Below, one piece after another: positions 1-12,300 of a stretch of DNA of 64,000 nucleotides (its first letter is position 1; each line of letters begins with the position of its first letter). Source of the DNA: Nautilus pompilius (lineage: Eukaryota; Mollusca; Cephalopoda; Nautilida; Nautilidae); assembly GCA_018389105.1 (NCBI GenBank), contig JACATO010002451.1:3860501-3924500 (forward strand). The letters run 5' to 3'. Made by a program: the position numbers and the translations under genes. The notes beneath the pieces were generated by a model, which had not been told where the DNA came from, did no database searches, and saw only the letters and a program-made list of their open reading frames with translations.

Positions 1-249
1 GTGCACTAAAGGTGTTATGACTTTGCATGTTTTTTTCATCTTTAGTGAAAAAAATTATTAAAATTCATTTTTATTTTCAGCCACACAAGACAAATGCTCC
101 AGCATTTTTATTTCTTGACAATAATAAAAGCTAATAGAGGAGAAGCTATAAACGGGTTTCCATGTTTACACGCAGAGATAAATAAGTCAGACGAATTCTG
201 TTTAAAGTGTTCCCCTTAAACATTTCTTTATGAAAAAACTGCTACACAC

Positions 250-351
250 CTGAATGAGTGTTGGTCAGCATCACCTGTACCTCAACGGATTCTCCTACCT
301 GTATTTCTGGAATGTTGGACATGTTGAAATCAGTGCCATTCACAACCACCG
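250..351 (-). CDS. TRAPPC9: TRAPPC9 exon near C-terminus (last one in window)
   Basis: 102 bp, phase 1 in and out. It encodes VVVNGTDF and then [19 protein letters not shown], which fits vertebrate WDVLVDG and ACQVGDPVRLEVRLTNRS. Acceptor ATTTCAG|CG, donor TCAG|GTGTGT. A stretch of about 20-30 residues between this and exon 20 (vertebrate EASVEGLL...LQLAPLQW) is not accounted for, so at least one small exon is missing from this map. Confidence 0.85.
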
Positions 352-3300
352 CTGAAATGAGCATCAGACAAAATACGTGTACAACGTGCAAAATTTAACC
401 AGCCCTCTTCACATAAGGGGGCTATTTCTTTTATTAAAATGAACTGTAAAACAACTGCTGACATCTGTGACATCTTTTATTAGCCATTTTTTTCTTTTTT
501 GCTAAATTATCTGCTTTTGGTAGATATGACACTACTGCTGATGGTATGGAGAAGGGATAAAAATGGCATTGGTGATTTTCTGTAAAGCCTGAATTTAGGG
601 GGCCTTTTCACACCCACACACACACAGTCAGTCACCCATAATGAAAGTTCATCTGCAATAAAATATATAAAGCTGCAGAGATTGAAAAATAAAGCCTATT
701 TGAGTAAAGCACTAAATGGACAAAATGTGCTTTGTTGTTATATTTGATGAGCCCCCACCCACCAAGAATTCAAAAAGGGCTAGAACCTTCAAATACAGTA
801 AAACCTTGATTTAACGGACTAATGGGGGTAGGGGTGTCTGTTAGTGACAGGAGTCCATTAAATCTGGACATTTACAAACGATCTTATATGATGATCATGT
901 CTGATAACAACTTATATATTGAGCACCACTGAGCAGACCATACAGTGTCCGTTGCTTCCGAAGTCCAATAAATGGGGTGTCCATCAAATTGAGGTTTTAC
1001 TGTATTCTGGTTTTGCTTCTTGCTGGCTCAGCATGCACACATAAGTTGATTTTAAACTTGTTAGAAAAAGATGAAAGAAAGTCCCATTCAAGAAGCCAGT
1101 CATATTCTAAAACTGGCTGCTTATTATGCACACCCTCCTATTAAGCAGATCACGTGTGCTTTTTCCTATTCTACGCATTAGTTCTGAGACTGTACAGTTT
1201 TCCAGGTTATTACTTGATGAAGTACACTGAGATATTATTCCAACTTTGCAGCAAACCAAATTCATCAACTTGTCACATACCCCACAGTATATGACTAGTT
1301 GTCATTAAGTTCAGCTGGGCTTGACTCCATACCACATTCTCTAGTGACACTATTCCTCTGGCCGCAACTGCAGGCTGCAGACAGTTAAGGGCAAGTAACC
1401 AATATTAAAGAACACCTATAACAAAACTGAATCAAGCTAAGTCATACCGTGTCAGCTAAATGTAATAAGCAGTTTTCATAGTTTTTCTCTATAAATACAC
1501 CGTAGCGGATTAGGGTTTTCCATTTACATTTTTTTAAATTAACATAAATGCTTCTAAAGATGAAATGATTCCCTGAAAACTAAGACCAAACAGGTAAATG
1601 TTTTGTCTTAAATACTCATTATTTCACAGGTTTTTTTTCTCCTTTTAGTTTAATGAGATTTTAATTTCGGTTTCATTTTCTGGCAGAGTAATTTTGAAAA
1701 AAATTGTAGGAGTTTTCTTTTTTTTACTGAAAGTTTACAAGTATTGTCCATTAAAACCATTTCCAGGGATGCCAACCTTTGAGCAAAGTAATGAGTCTGA
1801 TGTGTTCAAGGCAACCAAGCCCAGTTATGAGTACTGACTATTTACATATTATATTGTGTGTGTAGCAGAGGAGGAAATTAAATGAGATCTTAAGTCATGT
1901 TACACTATAATAAAAATTTAAAGTATAAAAATTAATAAAAACAAAATATGTATACAAATTCACATTAATTAAACACTAAACTGTTTTAAAATATATAGTT
2001 AAAAATATTTAATTTACTGTTAAACATCAAACATTTTTGCCTAGGTGTGTTCCACTTTCCCTTTGGTAGCACATTTTGCTTCCTTGGATAGATTCTATGG
2101 CATAATTCATTCTGAACAGAGATAAACATTGTGTAATTTAAAGTTGAGTTTCCATGTTTGGCCTAAAGTCAGTTTTTCTTTTTGTTATGTAACTAAATAT
2201 ACTTTCAGAGTCCACATTACAATGGAATACCGTGAGTATTCCTAGCATGACCTCTGAAAACAAATGGTATTTCTTGTTGCCAGTGGCATCAGTGAGCTGA
2301 GAAATGCTGAACCATGTCTTCTTTTGCGATATCTCTTCAAGTCACTTCTTTTTGGTAATTCAGAAACTGATCTAGATCAAGACTGGCTGGCAACAAACGC
2401 AGATAACATGATGTGAAGATGCTACAGAACCTCATCTTACAGAAACTTTTCCCCCAACATAGTCACATGACATCATTTAGTGAGCCCCAACAGAAGAACA
2501 GAACTTGCCAACATTGGGGTGTTGGTTTTTGGCAGAAATAAATAGCTACACTCAACCACTAAATCACTGTCATTCCTCTAGTTGGCAAGTACTTGATGTG
2601 GAACAACAACAGACTCAGCCAAACCTCTGCTTTCTTCAAAGTGCAACTGAATTTTTAAAAATTGTTTTAACAATGAACTAAACAAAATGCTAATACATGG
2701 TTCTTTCCACAAAAGGAGACTGGTGATGTCAAAAAGTGGTAACTTCTGAGTTAGAAACAAGCAAAATAAATACAATTTTTGTCACTTAAGAAAGTTAGAC
2801 TTTGTTTTGCTTTGTCTGTAGCAAGATGCAATTCATGCGTTTTAGCTTGAGATTGAATGGATAGTGCGTTTTTGTCCATATTGGATTGTGGCTGCTCTTT
2901 TTACTATTGGTGCTGCTGTAGTTTTGAGACTTTGTGTTGCTCACCTGTAGCTGCTGGCCTTAGGGTTCTTTACATTACTTTGTCTGTTAAAAAACAGCAG
3001 TAAGAGATCCCCACTAGTCTAAAAGCCTCAGCACATTTTTCCAGGGAAAGCCATCTGGTAGACACCTGCTTCAGGGTCTTTTGAGTGTGTTGCCTGCTCC
3101 CCAAAAAGTTGCAGCTCCTTCAGGGTGGTGTTTCTTAGAACTCTTATCCAGGAAGCTTGTTAGCTGGCTTATTAAGTGGCATGGCAGTCAAGTATGTAGA
3201 TTTAGGACTGCATCTTGACAACTTCACCAAAGCCAGCACCCTGGCTGTGCATTACTATGACATTATTTGCCTGCAAAGATATGCAGTTTGACTGTGGTAT

Positions 3301-6300
3301 TTGGTGACTAGTCATTTAATTGAGTACACTGAAGATACCCTCACCTGAAGAGGTAAATTAAAAAATTATAATTTCATAATAATATATATTATATTTTATT
3401 ATTAGAAAATACTAGCATCACCACCATAATTATCATCATTACTAAAAACCATTCTTTAGATGGTCAGATGTCAATATTGGCTACCATCTTTGATTGTGGT
3501 AAAAACAATACCAGTATTAGCAAAAATTAAGAAAAAATGGCATCATTCAGTTTCACATAAAATGAACAATATTAAACAAATATATTGAACATAAAAACTA
3601 ACAAGAAAATTAAACTGTAAAGTACCTGTTGATAAGGCTGATTCCACCAAGCTTAGAAGTGCACACACATTCTTGTCTTCCTTTCAAAGTACCATATAAC
3701 TAATGAATATAGCTGTACTGACTGCATATCAGCACTACAATCTGTAGCTAAGCAAAGGGTATGTCCTTGAGAGAAAGAGATTTGAGTTCCATCATTTCTA
3801 GCAAGCATTTCAATAATAACTGTTTTCTTTGTATGGGTACATCCATGTGTTGTCATCTTGGGATCTTGAAACATCTGCTTACATAAAAGACCAGCATAAT
3901 CCAAGACAGTAATTGGAATGTTGTGTTCTAGCTCATATAGGGCTATCATCCACTTCCTTGTTGAAGAATGATGCATTGTTCTGTGTGCTTGTCTAGCCAG
4001 ATATGTTTTTGACACTCCACATAATACCACATTAACCGATGCTAAAGACCACCCGGAAAACACACACAAAAAAACAATAACTGAGCATCTTTCTGTATAT
4101 TCTGTTCTATGTTTCTGACTTTGTGCCTGTACCATAACATTCTTGGCCTTCCAAAGTTTTATGGAATCACATTACCAGAGAGTTTGTTAAAATTGTATAT
4201 ATATAACATGCATACTGTATTGTTTTTTTTAGAATATAACCTAATACTGCCATATATTAATCCACCAAGTCATAACATGCAATGATTTAACCTCAAATGC
4301 ATTATTATATAAGAAAGTTTATAGATTACACGATATGACATCATTAGAGTCTCTCTCTTAAATTAGGTTACACGATGAAAGCAATCCTTTCATGTGATAA
4401 TATGGTTAAGAAAGCTTTCATATCATGTAATACAAAAATTGGTTTACTTTATTGTAGTGTTTTTCTTTTATTTTAATGATAATTAATGCATGTTATTTAT
4501 ATAGGAGAAAAGTAGCAAATCATAGCAGTGCAATATACGAGTTAATATCCTAGTTACTATGGCCAAATTGTAGTACTTGGCATATCTACATTTGGTTTAA
4601 AATGTAATGTTACTAACTGCCATTTTGGCATGTGATAATGAACGTGAAGATGTTATACACTGCAGTTTCTACTTGAACCAAGACTGCAAATGTGGTTAGT
4701 GGATACCACCTAAAGCACAGATCTCTAATTTGCACCCCTTGAAAATATCTCATCCCCTAATAGCAATTTTTTTTGTAATTGTAAATAAAAAACAAACAAC
4801 TTTGGTGTCAAAGGATACTGTAGACCATTTGATATTAGTACAGTCAATTATGTGCTGTCTCCTTTCATCCAATGCACTTTCTACATCTGAGATGTCAACA
4901 GCATTTTCTTCTTTGCTGCTCTTAAATGGATACTGATGTCGTTTATATGGAATGGCAATTCTAAAAATGGAAACATGTATAGTTTTCCGTTTACTTAGGA
5001 CTGACTAATGCAGATTATTGTAAAGCATATACATATCTGATTATTTTCAACTGATTTTCATTTCTAAGAGAACTAACTCTTCAAAGCTGAATCAGTGAAT
5101 CAAATCCAGAACTAACAAGATGTCATAAGTTTTTTTTTTTAAAAATGCAAGTGTAACCTCACATTATGTTCAAAAAAAATTAGTAAAGTAAATAAATAAT
5201 AAATTATCCTAATTTCAAAGTCATTGTTTGTAGAGAAAAGTTAAATACTAAAGATGTTCAGGTGAAACCCAGGTGAAACCCAGTTAAAACAGCATCACCA
5301 TAATGGTATCCAGCCAGCTTTCACCTGAACATTCCTAGTAAAAGAGAATAACAACGTCTTTGAAAGGTAAAAAAAAAAAAAAAATCAAACAGTTCTTTTA
5401 CCTCGGTTAACTTACCTTCGACAAAGACTGGGTTCAATAAGGATGTCTGATGATTCTGCATACTGAACCTCCATCTGGTGACTAGACAAGTTCATTAAGT
5501 CAAACAGCAGAAAGCACTCATCAAGACTGGGTGATGAGAATATATAAAAAGAAAAAAAAAAAAAAGAAGAAATCATAAACCAGAGAGAAATGCTTGCACA
5601 CACATAAATTAGTCATTTTATAAATGTCTTGAGCAGTAACTAATGTGAATTCAGCAGAAAACAGAACCAAACTGAGAATCTATTATGATGCCATCTCGGT
5701 CTTACCGAGTAAGTAGATGAAAAACCCTAACCCTACATTCTCCAAGAACCCTGATAACATAGAACAGTAGCTGGCTCGCTTTACTACTATTTTGTTAATG
5801 TTTTTCCCTTAGTTTCAAGAAACAGCAAGTCTAATCAAACTGTTGCTTACCTCTGGGAAGGAATCACATCCCACCTGTGCACGGTGACTGTAGGGAGGAT
5901 GTCCACACTGAGCACCACAGCACACTGACGACAGTAGTCTGCCACCTGGCCAGGGCCTCCACTGTAGCACAACTTCAGGGTAGCTTCAGGAGACTGGAAT
6001 GAGCATTGATCACTTACAACCAGTAAAATGTGCATTAAGGAGTAGTTTTAAAATCTATCTCCTATCCTTATCTATTCTATATGTAGCTGTGTATAATGAC
6101 AGGTTAGTCTGATATTACAGCCAGACTTCCTCACACACAAAAAAAAATTCAGATCTCAGACAAAATTAGAAACACCTTAACCAAAACCTGCACCTTCATC
6201 ATTTCCAGAGCAAATAACTTCCAAGGAAGCTGCACAAAATTGCACCCACTTGATTGAAATTATTAAAAAAGCATACTAAAAGGTCATGGGATGACTTAAA

Positions 6301-9300
6301 TAGCATAAATCACCTAACACACAATTCAGTAATCCAAATGAAAAGAAAATATTTCCGATATATAAAAGGAAATTCGATTTATAATGCAGAAAGTCAAACA
6401 TGTAGAATCACTCACTTCCAGGAAATGGTCAGTCACTGTCCATTCAAGTGGTGAGTAAAAAAGCTCACCTGCACAGGGGAATGGTGCATACCTGGATCAT
6501 ATCAAACAAATCTTTCTACCCACTTGCCTCGCCAAGAAGTGATGGCCTTGTCTGTCAGGGTACATCTGACTGTCATTTTTTCTCTTGGTAGGCTTCAGTT
6601 TCCTGGAGCAGAACCCACCATTTAGACCATCAATTTCCAGTGTAAAGTCTTTTGTGGGTGTAGCACTTTCGCTTCTCCTAAATCTGCCTTCTTGCCTTGA
6701 GGGGATTCAGAGATGAAGGCATTGACAATGGGAGTGCTAAACACAAACCATGCAAAGTATTTACAATTTTCCTATCCGCCCAAAATGTAGTAAGTGCTGC
6801 ATTGATCAACAAGGTCGCTCCATCAATGTGGTTGTTGTACAGCTGCCTAAAGACTGGATGGAAGACTTGGGTCCACACGACAGTTCTTTTTGAGTGCCTC
6901 TGGATGGTGATTTGCAGTTAGTGCTCAGTAACATCCCATTCTGCTAATCATGCCAGTTCATGGCCAGATCCCCTCCGTTCTACAATTTCACGCTCCAACC
7001 GTGACATAGCTTGTGGTCTGCTTCCTATTAGCAGCTCAGCAGGCATGTAACCCCTTCAACAAACTTTCCAACAAGTCCAGAGAGCTGAAGCAGTTGTCAG
7101 AGTAGAAGTGGTGATGTTTTCCCCACAGATCTGACAGTTTCTCTACCGTGTGTGGCTCCCAGGCCCTACCTGGTTGATTTCATGGAGAGGGGCCGTTTAC
7201 TGTTTTATGTGGTATCTGCTTTTGAAAGTTATCGTGGCTTCATCAATGCTGATCCACCTCGTGTGGCTGGTACTTTTCCTGAAAGTTCCTGGTAGTCGCA
7301 TCAAGAAACAGTCAACTTTTGAATAGTCGGTCTCTGTTAGGATCATCAGAGGCAGCTGCCCGACCGGTGTCTCTGAAGCCCCTGCGGCATTATGACCTCC
7401 GATAGAATGAAAACCCATGGTGACGGTTACCACTACGAAAGCCTTCATACCCCTGGATCCATCCACATGTTGTCTGGTGTGACTGCCCCCCCCCAACTCT
7501 ACATTTGCGAAGTGTACCAGTTGGTCTCCTCTGCCACATGGTGGGAAAAAATCTTCTGAGATGAGTTGCCAAGAGAAGTTGGCTGGCTTGGCATCATTAG
7601 CAACATTAATCTTTGAACCAACAAACTGAGAAACCATCAGCAGATTGATCAGCTGGTGATTCATTACCAATCTGCATACTGTAAATGAAATGCAGTCAGT
7701 ACAACAGTTTGCACAGATAGGCACACTTCTGCAGAAACAATAGACGAAGAAAGTGATAATGTGGACCAGCATGTGTTACAGTATAATGCAGAAGTGATCA
7801 TTAAATTACTCTTTACAACCCAGTTGAAACGAAACCAAGTTGCCCAGCAAGTTTTGGCTGAGGTGCTCCAAAAGGGGTTAACCAGTTAAGACAAGCAATT
7901 GTGCTGTTTGGGTACCATAATTAAACCCTGCTCAAGTCTTACCTTTTTGTCCAGACTGCTCTGTCTCAATCCAGTGCTGGAGTGGGAAGGAGAAAGCCCT
8001 GAAGAGGAAGAGAGAAGCATAATCATTACTTTACTAAATAGGATATATCAATGTGTTTTTTAAATGCAAATTTTAACTTTACAATTAAGTAATTTTCTTC
8101 ACGTATTTCTTCAAATTCCATAAAGCCCTCTTCCTTTAAATCCCAACACAAACAACATTCACCTACAAACTCCATACACCTCATAGTAAGTTTAACCTTT
8201 CAAATTTCATCGACTTTCCCTCTTTTTTTTTCTCATATTTTAATACAGGAAAATTTGTAGAAACCTTTGACAGTACGTACGTGCAGATGTGTTAGAGCAG
8301 GCAGAACAAATGTAACCCGAATGTAATACTAAAGCCTCAAAAGCTTCCACGCTTCATCGTCAGGTTTACTCACCCTCTGACTCAGCTTCAGCATACAAAT
8401 ACTGACTGTAGCCGAAGAAGAGAAAATTAAGAGTTGCACTGGAATCTGGCTGTAAAGGAAGCAGTGACTGTATGTCTTCTGGGCTCCATGACAACACTCG
8501 CCTAAATAAAGCTGAAGGAAACAGGATTTATAATAAATTAGATATTGGGGGGGGGAAAAAACTTAGATTTTCTTACAAAAATTATAAAATCTTCAAGAAC
8601 TTCTTCAGTCACTTATCTACTAAAAACAATTCTTGTTGTCTTGTCTCCTCCTGCAACTGATGGAGAGCAATCAAGCATGAAAAGGGGCGGTCACACATGT
8701 TTGCGATGTATTGAAACTGGCTGAGTCTGGTAATGGCCCAAATGGAGTCTATCTGATTACCAGAATAAAAGTTAATTCGTTACAGAAAATCCCCATCACC
8801 ACCTAGACCCCAACCCCACACACAGAACAATCTGCTACAGGAGACGAGAAACCTCGGCACTAACTATATGGTCCAGATGCAAAGAAAACCAGGCTGTAGC
8901 CACACCCATGACACAAAGTACATGAACCAAAAGAATCCTTGAAGAAATCGCTCATATTAAAAATCAATACTGTTATTTATGCTGTTAACACCCACACTTG
9001 TTTTCTAGATTTTGATTAAAATAAAAAATAAAATCTTTGAGATCTAATTGAACAATCAGATTTAATATTTTGGATTGTGCCAGGTTGGCACAAGGTCCCT
9101 TTCCTTGTACAATCCAGGTGATTCCTGCACTGCTTGCCAATATCTTTTTGTGGTACCATAATTTCATTTTGTTCACACTACAGCAAATTCAGCCATTTCT
9201 GGATTTTTTAACGATGAAGAGACCCCACCTACTCACTGATGAACTGTTCTGGAAGAGCCTTTGCTTTAAGAACAAAGAGAGCCACAGAAGCAAGATACTA

Positions 9301-12300
9301 TTAGGAACAGGTGGAGACGTACAATGACTGTTATGGTAAACTCATGTGATAAATGAGACAGATAGATATCTATTACTTCTCGCCTGAAGACAGGCTTGTG
9401 CAATGTTAATACATACCAAACATTTCAATGCAACCAACAGGCTTCTGCTCAACTTGATATCTGCTCATAACATTATAGAAACTGCATTTGTGGCTAAAGA
9501 GGTTTTTCATCTCAAAGAATCCACCAAAAGTAAATATTAAAGCACACACGCATGCCAAATACAGATGAAAAAAAATATATATAAAAACAACCTTCTAAGA
9601 CTCTTCTGATTAGTGAAAAACCACGCCATGAGTTCCACACCAAACGCAAACTGTACTTTTCAAGGATCAAGACAAAATCACCCCCACAGTGAATGCTGGA
9701 TGGAGTTAAGCACCACCTGGTAGAATCAACCATGTCTAAATTTCTAAAGTGTTGATTGTCTTCTCACACAGGCCTCCCTCCTGTTTTAACCATGTGTGTG
9801 TATATGGAATTGGCTTCAGAGAAATAAAACGTGGTTTTCGCAATCTTTGGAGTGACCGAGGCTCACTGCCAATCAAGCATTTCTATAACTTGTGTTCCAA
9901 CAGAGGTAGAAAGTTCATTCTTGTGTTATTTGAAAAATAATTTTATGTTATTTTCATGATGTTCCTTTGCTGTTTCAGATGAAACCAACAATGATGCAGT
10001 GAACTGTCGACAGATGTGGTCCAATGAAATGGAAGTGCATGCAGCAAATTGATTTGGAGTTGGCAGCCAAGATACATAAGATGTTAAGTAATGTCCCACA
10101 TTTTCTTGCTTTTTCTTACAGTAAATGACACAATGATGATGAAGTTTCTATGTCTGTCGGATCAAAAGTTATAAATTTATTAAATAGGGAGTGACAATTA
10201 CTCTGTGTACATGTGCTAAGCAAGACAAAGATGCTGGCTTCCCTGTAGAGACAGAAACAATTTGGCATGTGCCATTCTGTCACCATTCATCTTGTTGCTA
10301 AACAATGTGTTCACAATAATGCTGTTCATAGAGCACCTGGTAGACATCCTGATGAAACGACTGACAGAAGGCAAAGCAGGCAGGTATTCTGCAAATGCAC
10401 CATAATCTCCTCACCAATCCAACTAATCTGAGAACAGAAGTGTCCAGAAGGCTGGATAACTTTGGTTACCATATCTATTTGTACTGTGAAACGCCCAAAG
10501 TTGTCAGTCTGACATAAGCAAGCTAGGTTTAATTGCCAACTCAACAGGAAAAAATGCACACAACAAAGCATCTCTAGGATCAAACCAGGTGTAAAGTGAA
10601 CAGAAATCCTCATATTCAGAATTTTGCTTAACCGGCTCTGGGACTTGCACAAGGTGTAACAGAGAAAACTTGATATGCATTTAACATCTTGTGAGTAACA
10701 TGAGAAGTGAGGAAACCATCTGTACAAGGGAAGGTTACACTTGATAATGCCATTAGGCATTGTGATCAAGCTCCCGGGATGTTAAGTGACAATTTTATTG
10801 TAAAAAAACGGTTGTGCAGCAATACTTTATTTTTCCAACAGCCAGTTTTCACTTTCTCCAATACATTTTACAAAGAGTCGTGTAATACAGAAAAATGAAC
10901 AAACGTTGCCGTATAATTTTCTTTTCTTTCCAAAATATAATCACTTTGTCACAGCAGATGACACTTAAGATTATGCAGTAGTTCTGCAAGTGCATGCTCA
11001 CCAATTACGTTCTCTCTTTTTCTCAATCCTAATTACATGCATAAATACCCCCAACAAATTCGCTCATCTCAAAATGGCTCCCGTAAAGTCATGCAAGTTG
11101 TACATTACAGCTTTTAAGATGGAAGTTAAATTTGCTAAAGAAAATAGTGGTAATATTGCCACACACAGGAAATATAGGATCAGCAAGAAATGCTTTACAA
11201 ACAAAGGATATATTATGAACTAAGAAGAAAACCAAGATGGTAAGTCAGAGCTGTGAAGCTAGATGGACTAACACTGAGGATAAGTTGGAGGAATATGTGC
11301 TATCCCAATGTACCGAGTGTCATGGACTTAGTGCTGTACAGCTGAGACTAAAGTCCAAACAAATCACAACTGATGATCACTGTCTTTACATTTCTCCCTA
11401 TCTTTCTTTCACTAGTGTACAGTATTCGCCGTGGTGGTTTCTAGGTGTGAACCATATTAACCAATCAGAGAACAGCTGAGCATGTGTTGTTCATCCGGAT
11501 GCAAACACCAAATGTCAAGCAACTTGAAACTGAACTGAATATTGCCTTATGCTATCAAAAATGAAATTGAGTTGAATTTCTGAATTTGGGTGAACTTTAA
11601 TATCTCAAAATCAAATAAAAGTATTGAAAATAAAATTGACACATTGGGCAGTTTGAAGTCAACAATTCAACACAGTGCAAATGACACTGGATTATCTGAT
11701 CAATGATGTCATGCCATTACCAAAAACAGACAGAAGGCTTTCAGTAACAGAACTGATAATAATGTTTTCAGTTTGTTTCAAATCTCTCTACATGATTACA
11801 ACATGTTGAAAAGCTATTTCAACACCACATCTATCTGGAAGATCATCCCACAAAGTAGTTCAGTGAAGAAGCTCATGAATATTCATGAGCCTGGGAGTGC
11901 CATAGACAACAATGCCATATAAACGGTGTTACGAAGGATTTGACACATTTTTCTAACTGGTTGAAAGTTTGGCTGACTACCATATTTGATCTAGCCCCAT
12001 CTTATACTACAAACTGACTCACCAATAAATTAAGGAAAGAAAAATTGGAAAATCAGCCAATTTGATTTATATACGCCACATCGACCTATAGGCTGGAAAA
12101 TATGTTAAAAACCTGCATAATGAATCTAGTGTCAGGAATTTCTAAAAGAAGCGCTTCTGACCTTTATGTTCTGTTTTACAAATAAGGGTCACATCCAACA
12201 TCTCAACTGGCTGGCCACTCACATTGCTGACTGTCAATAACCAGTGTTGGCTAATATTTCAGAATAAGAAAAAGAAAAAGTATAATCATCTTCAAAGTCA

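Noticed and set aside
2946..2984. 39-base candidate TRAPPC9 exon (minus) with a strong donor CTACAG|GTGAGC
   Set aside because: Length and phase do not fit the next exon and the peptide does not resemble the missing segment.
3625..3650. 26-base candidate TRAPPC9 micro-exon (minus) that would read LGGISLIN
   Set aside because: Its acceptor is weak and the sequence is better explained as the frame-shifted continuation of the hAT relic at 3,653-4,135.
9062..9120. Hairpin-like stretch GGATTGT...ACAATCC
   Set aside because: Imperfect stem, no known RNA family, single occurrence in the window.
10326..10769. 147-codon minus-strand ORF
   Set aside because: No recognisable motif, no splice context, and it lies in a TRAPPC9 intron; probably chance.
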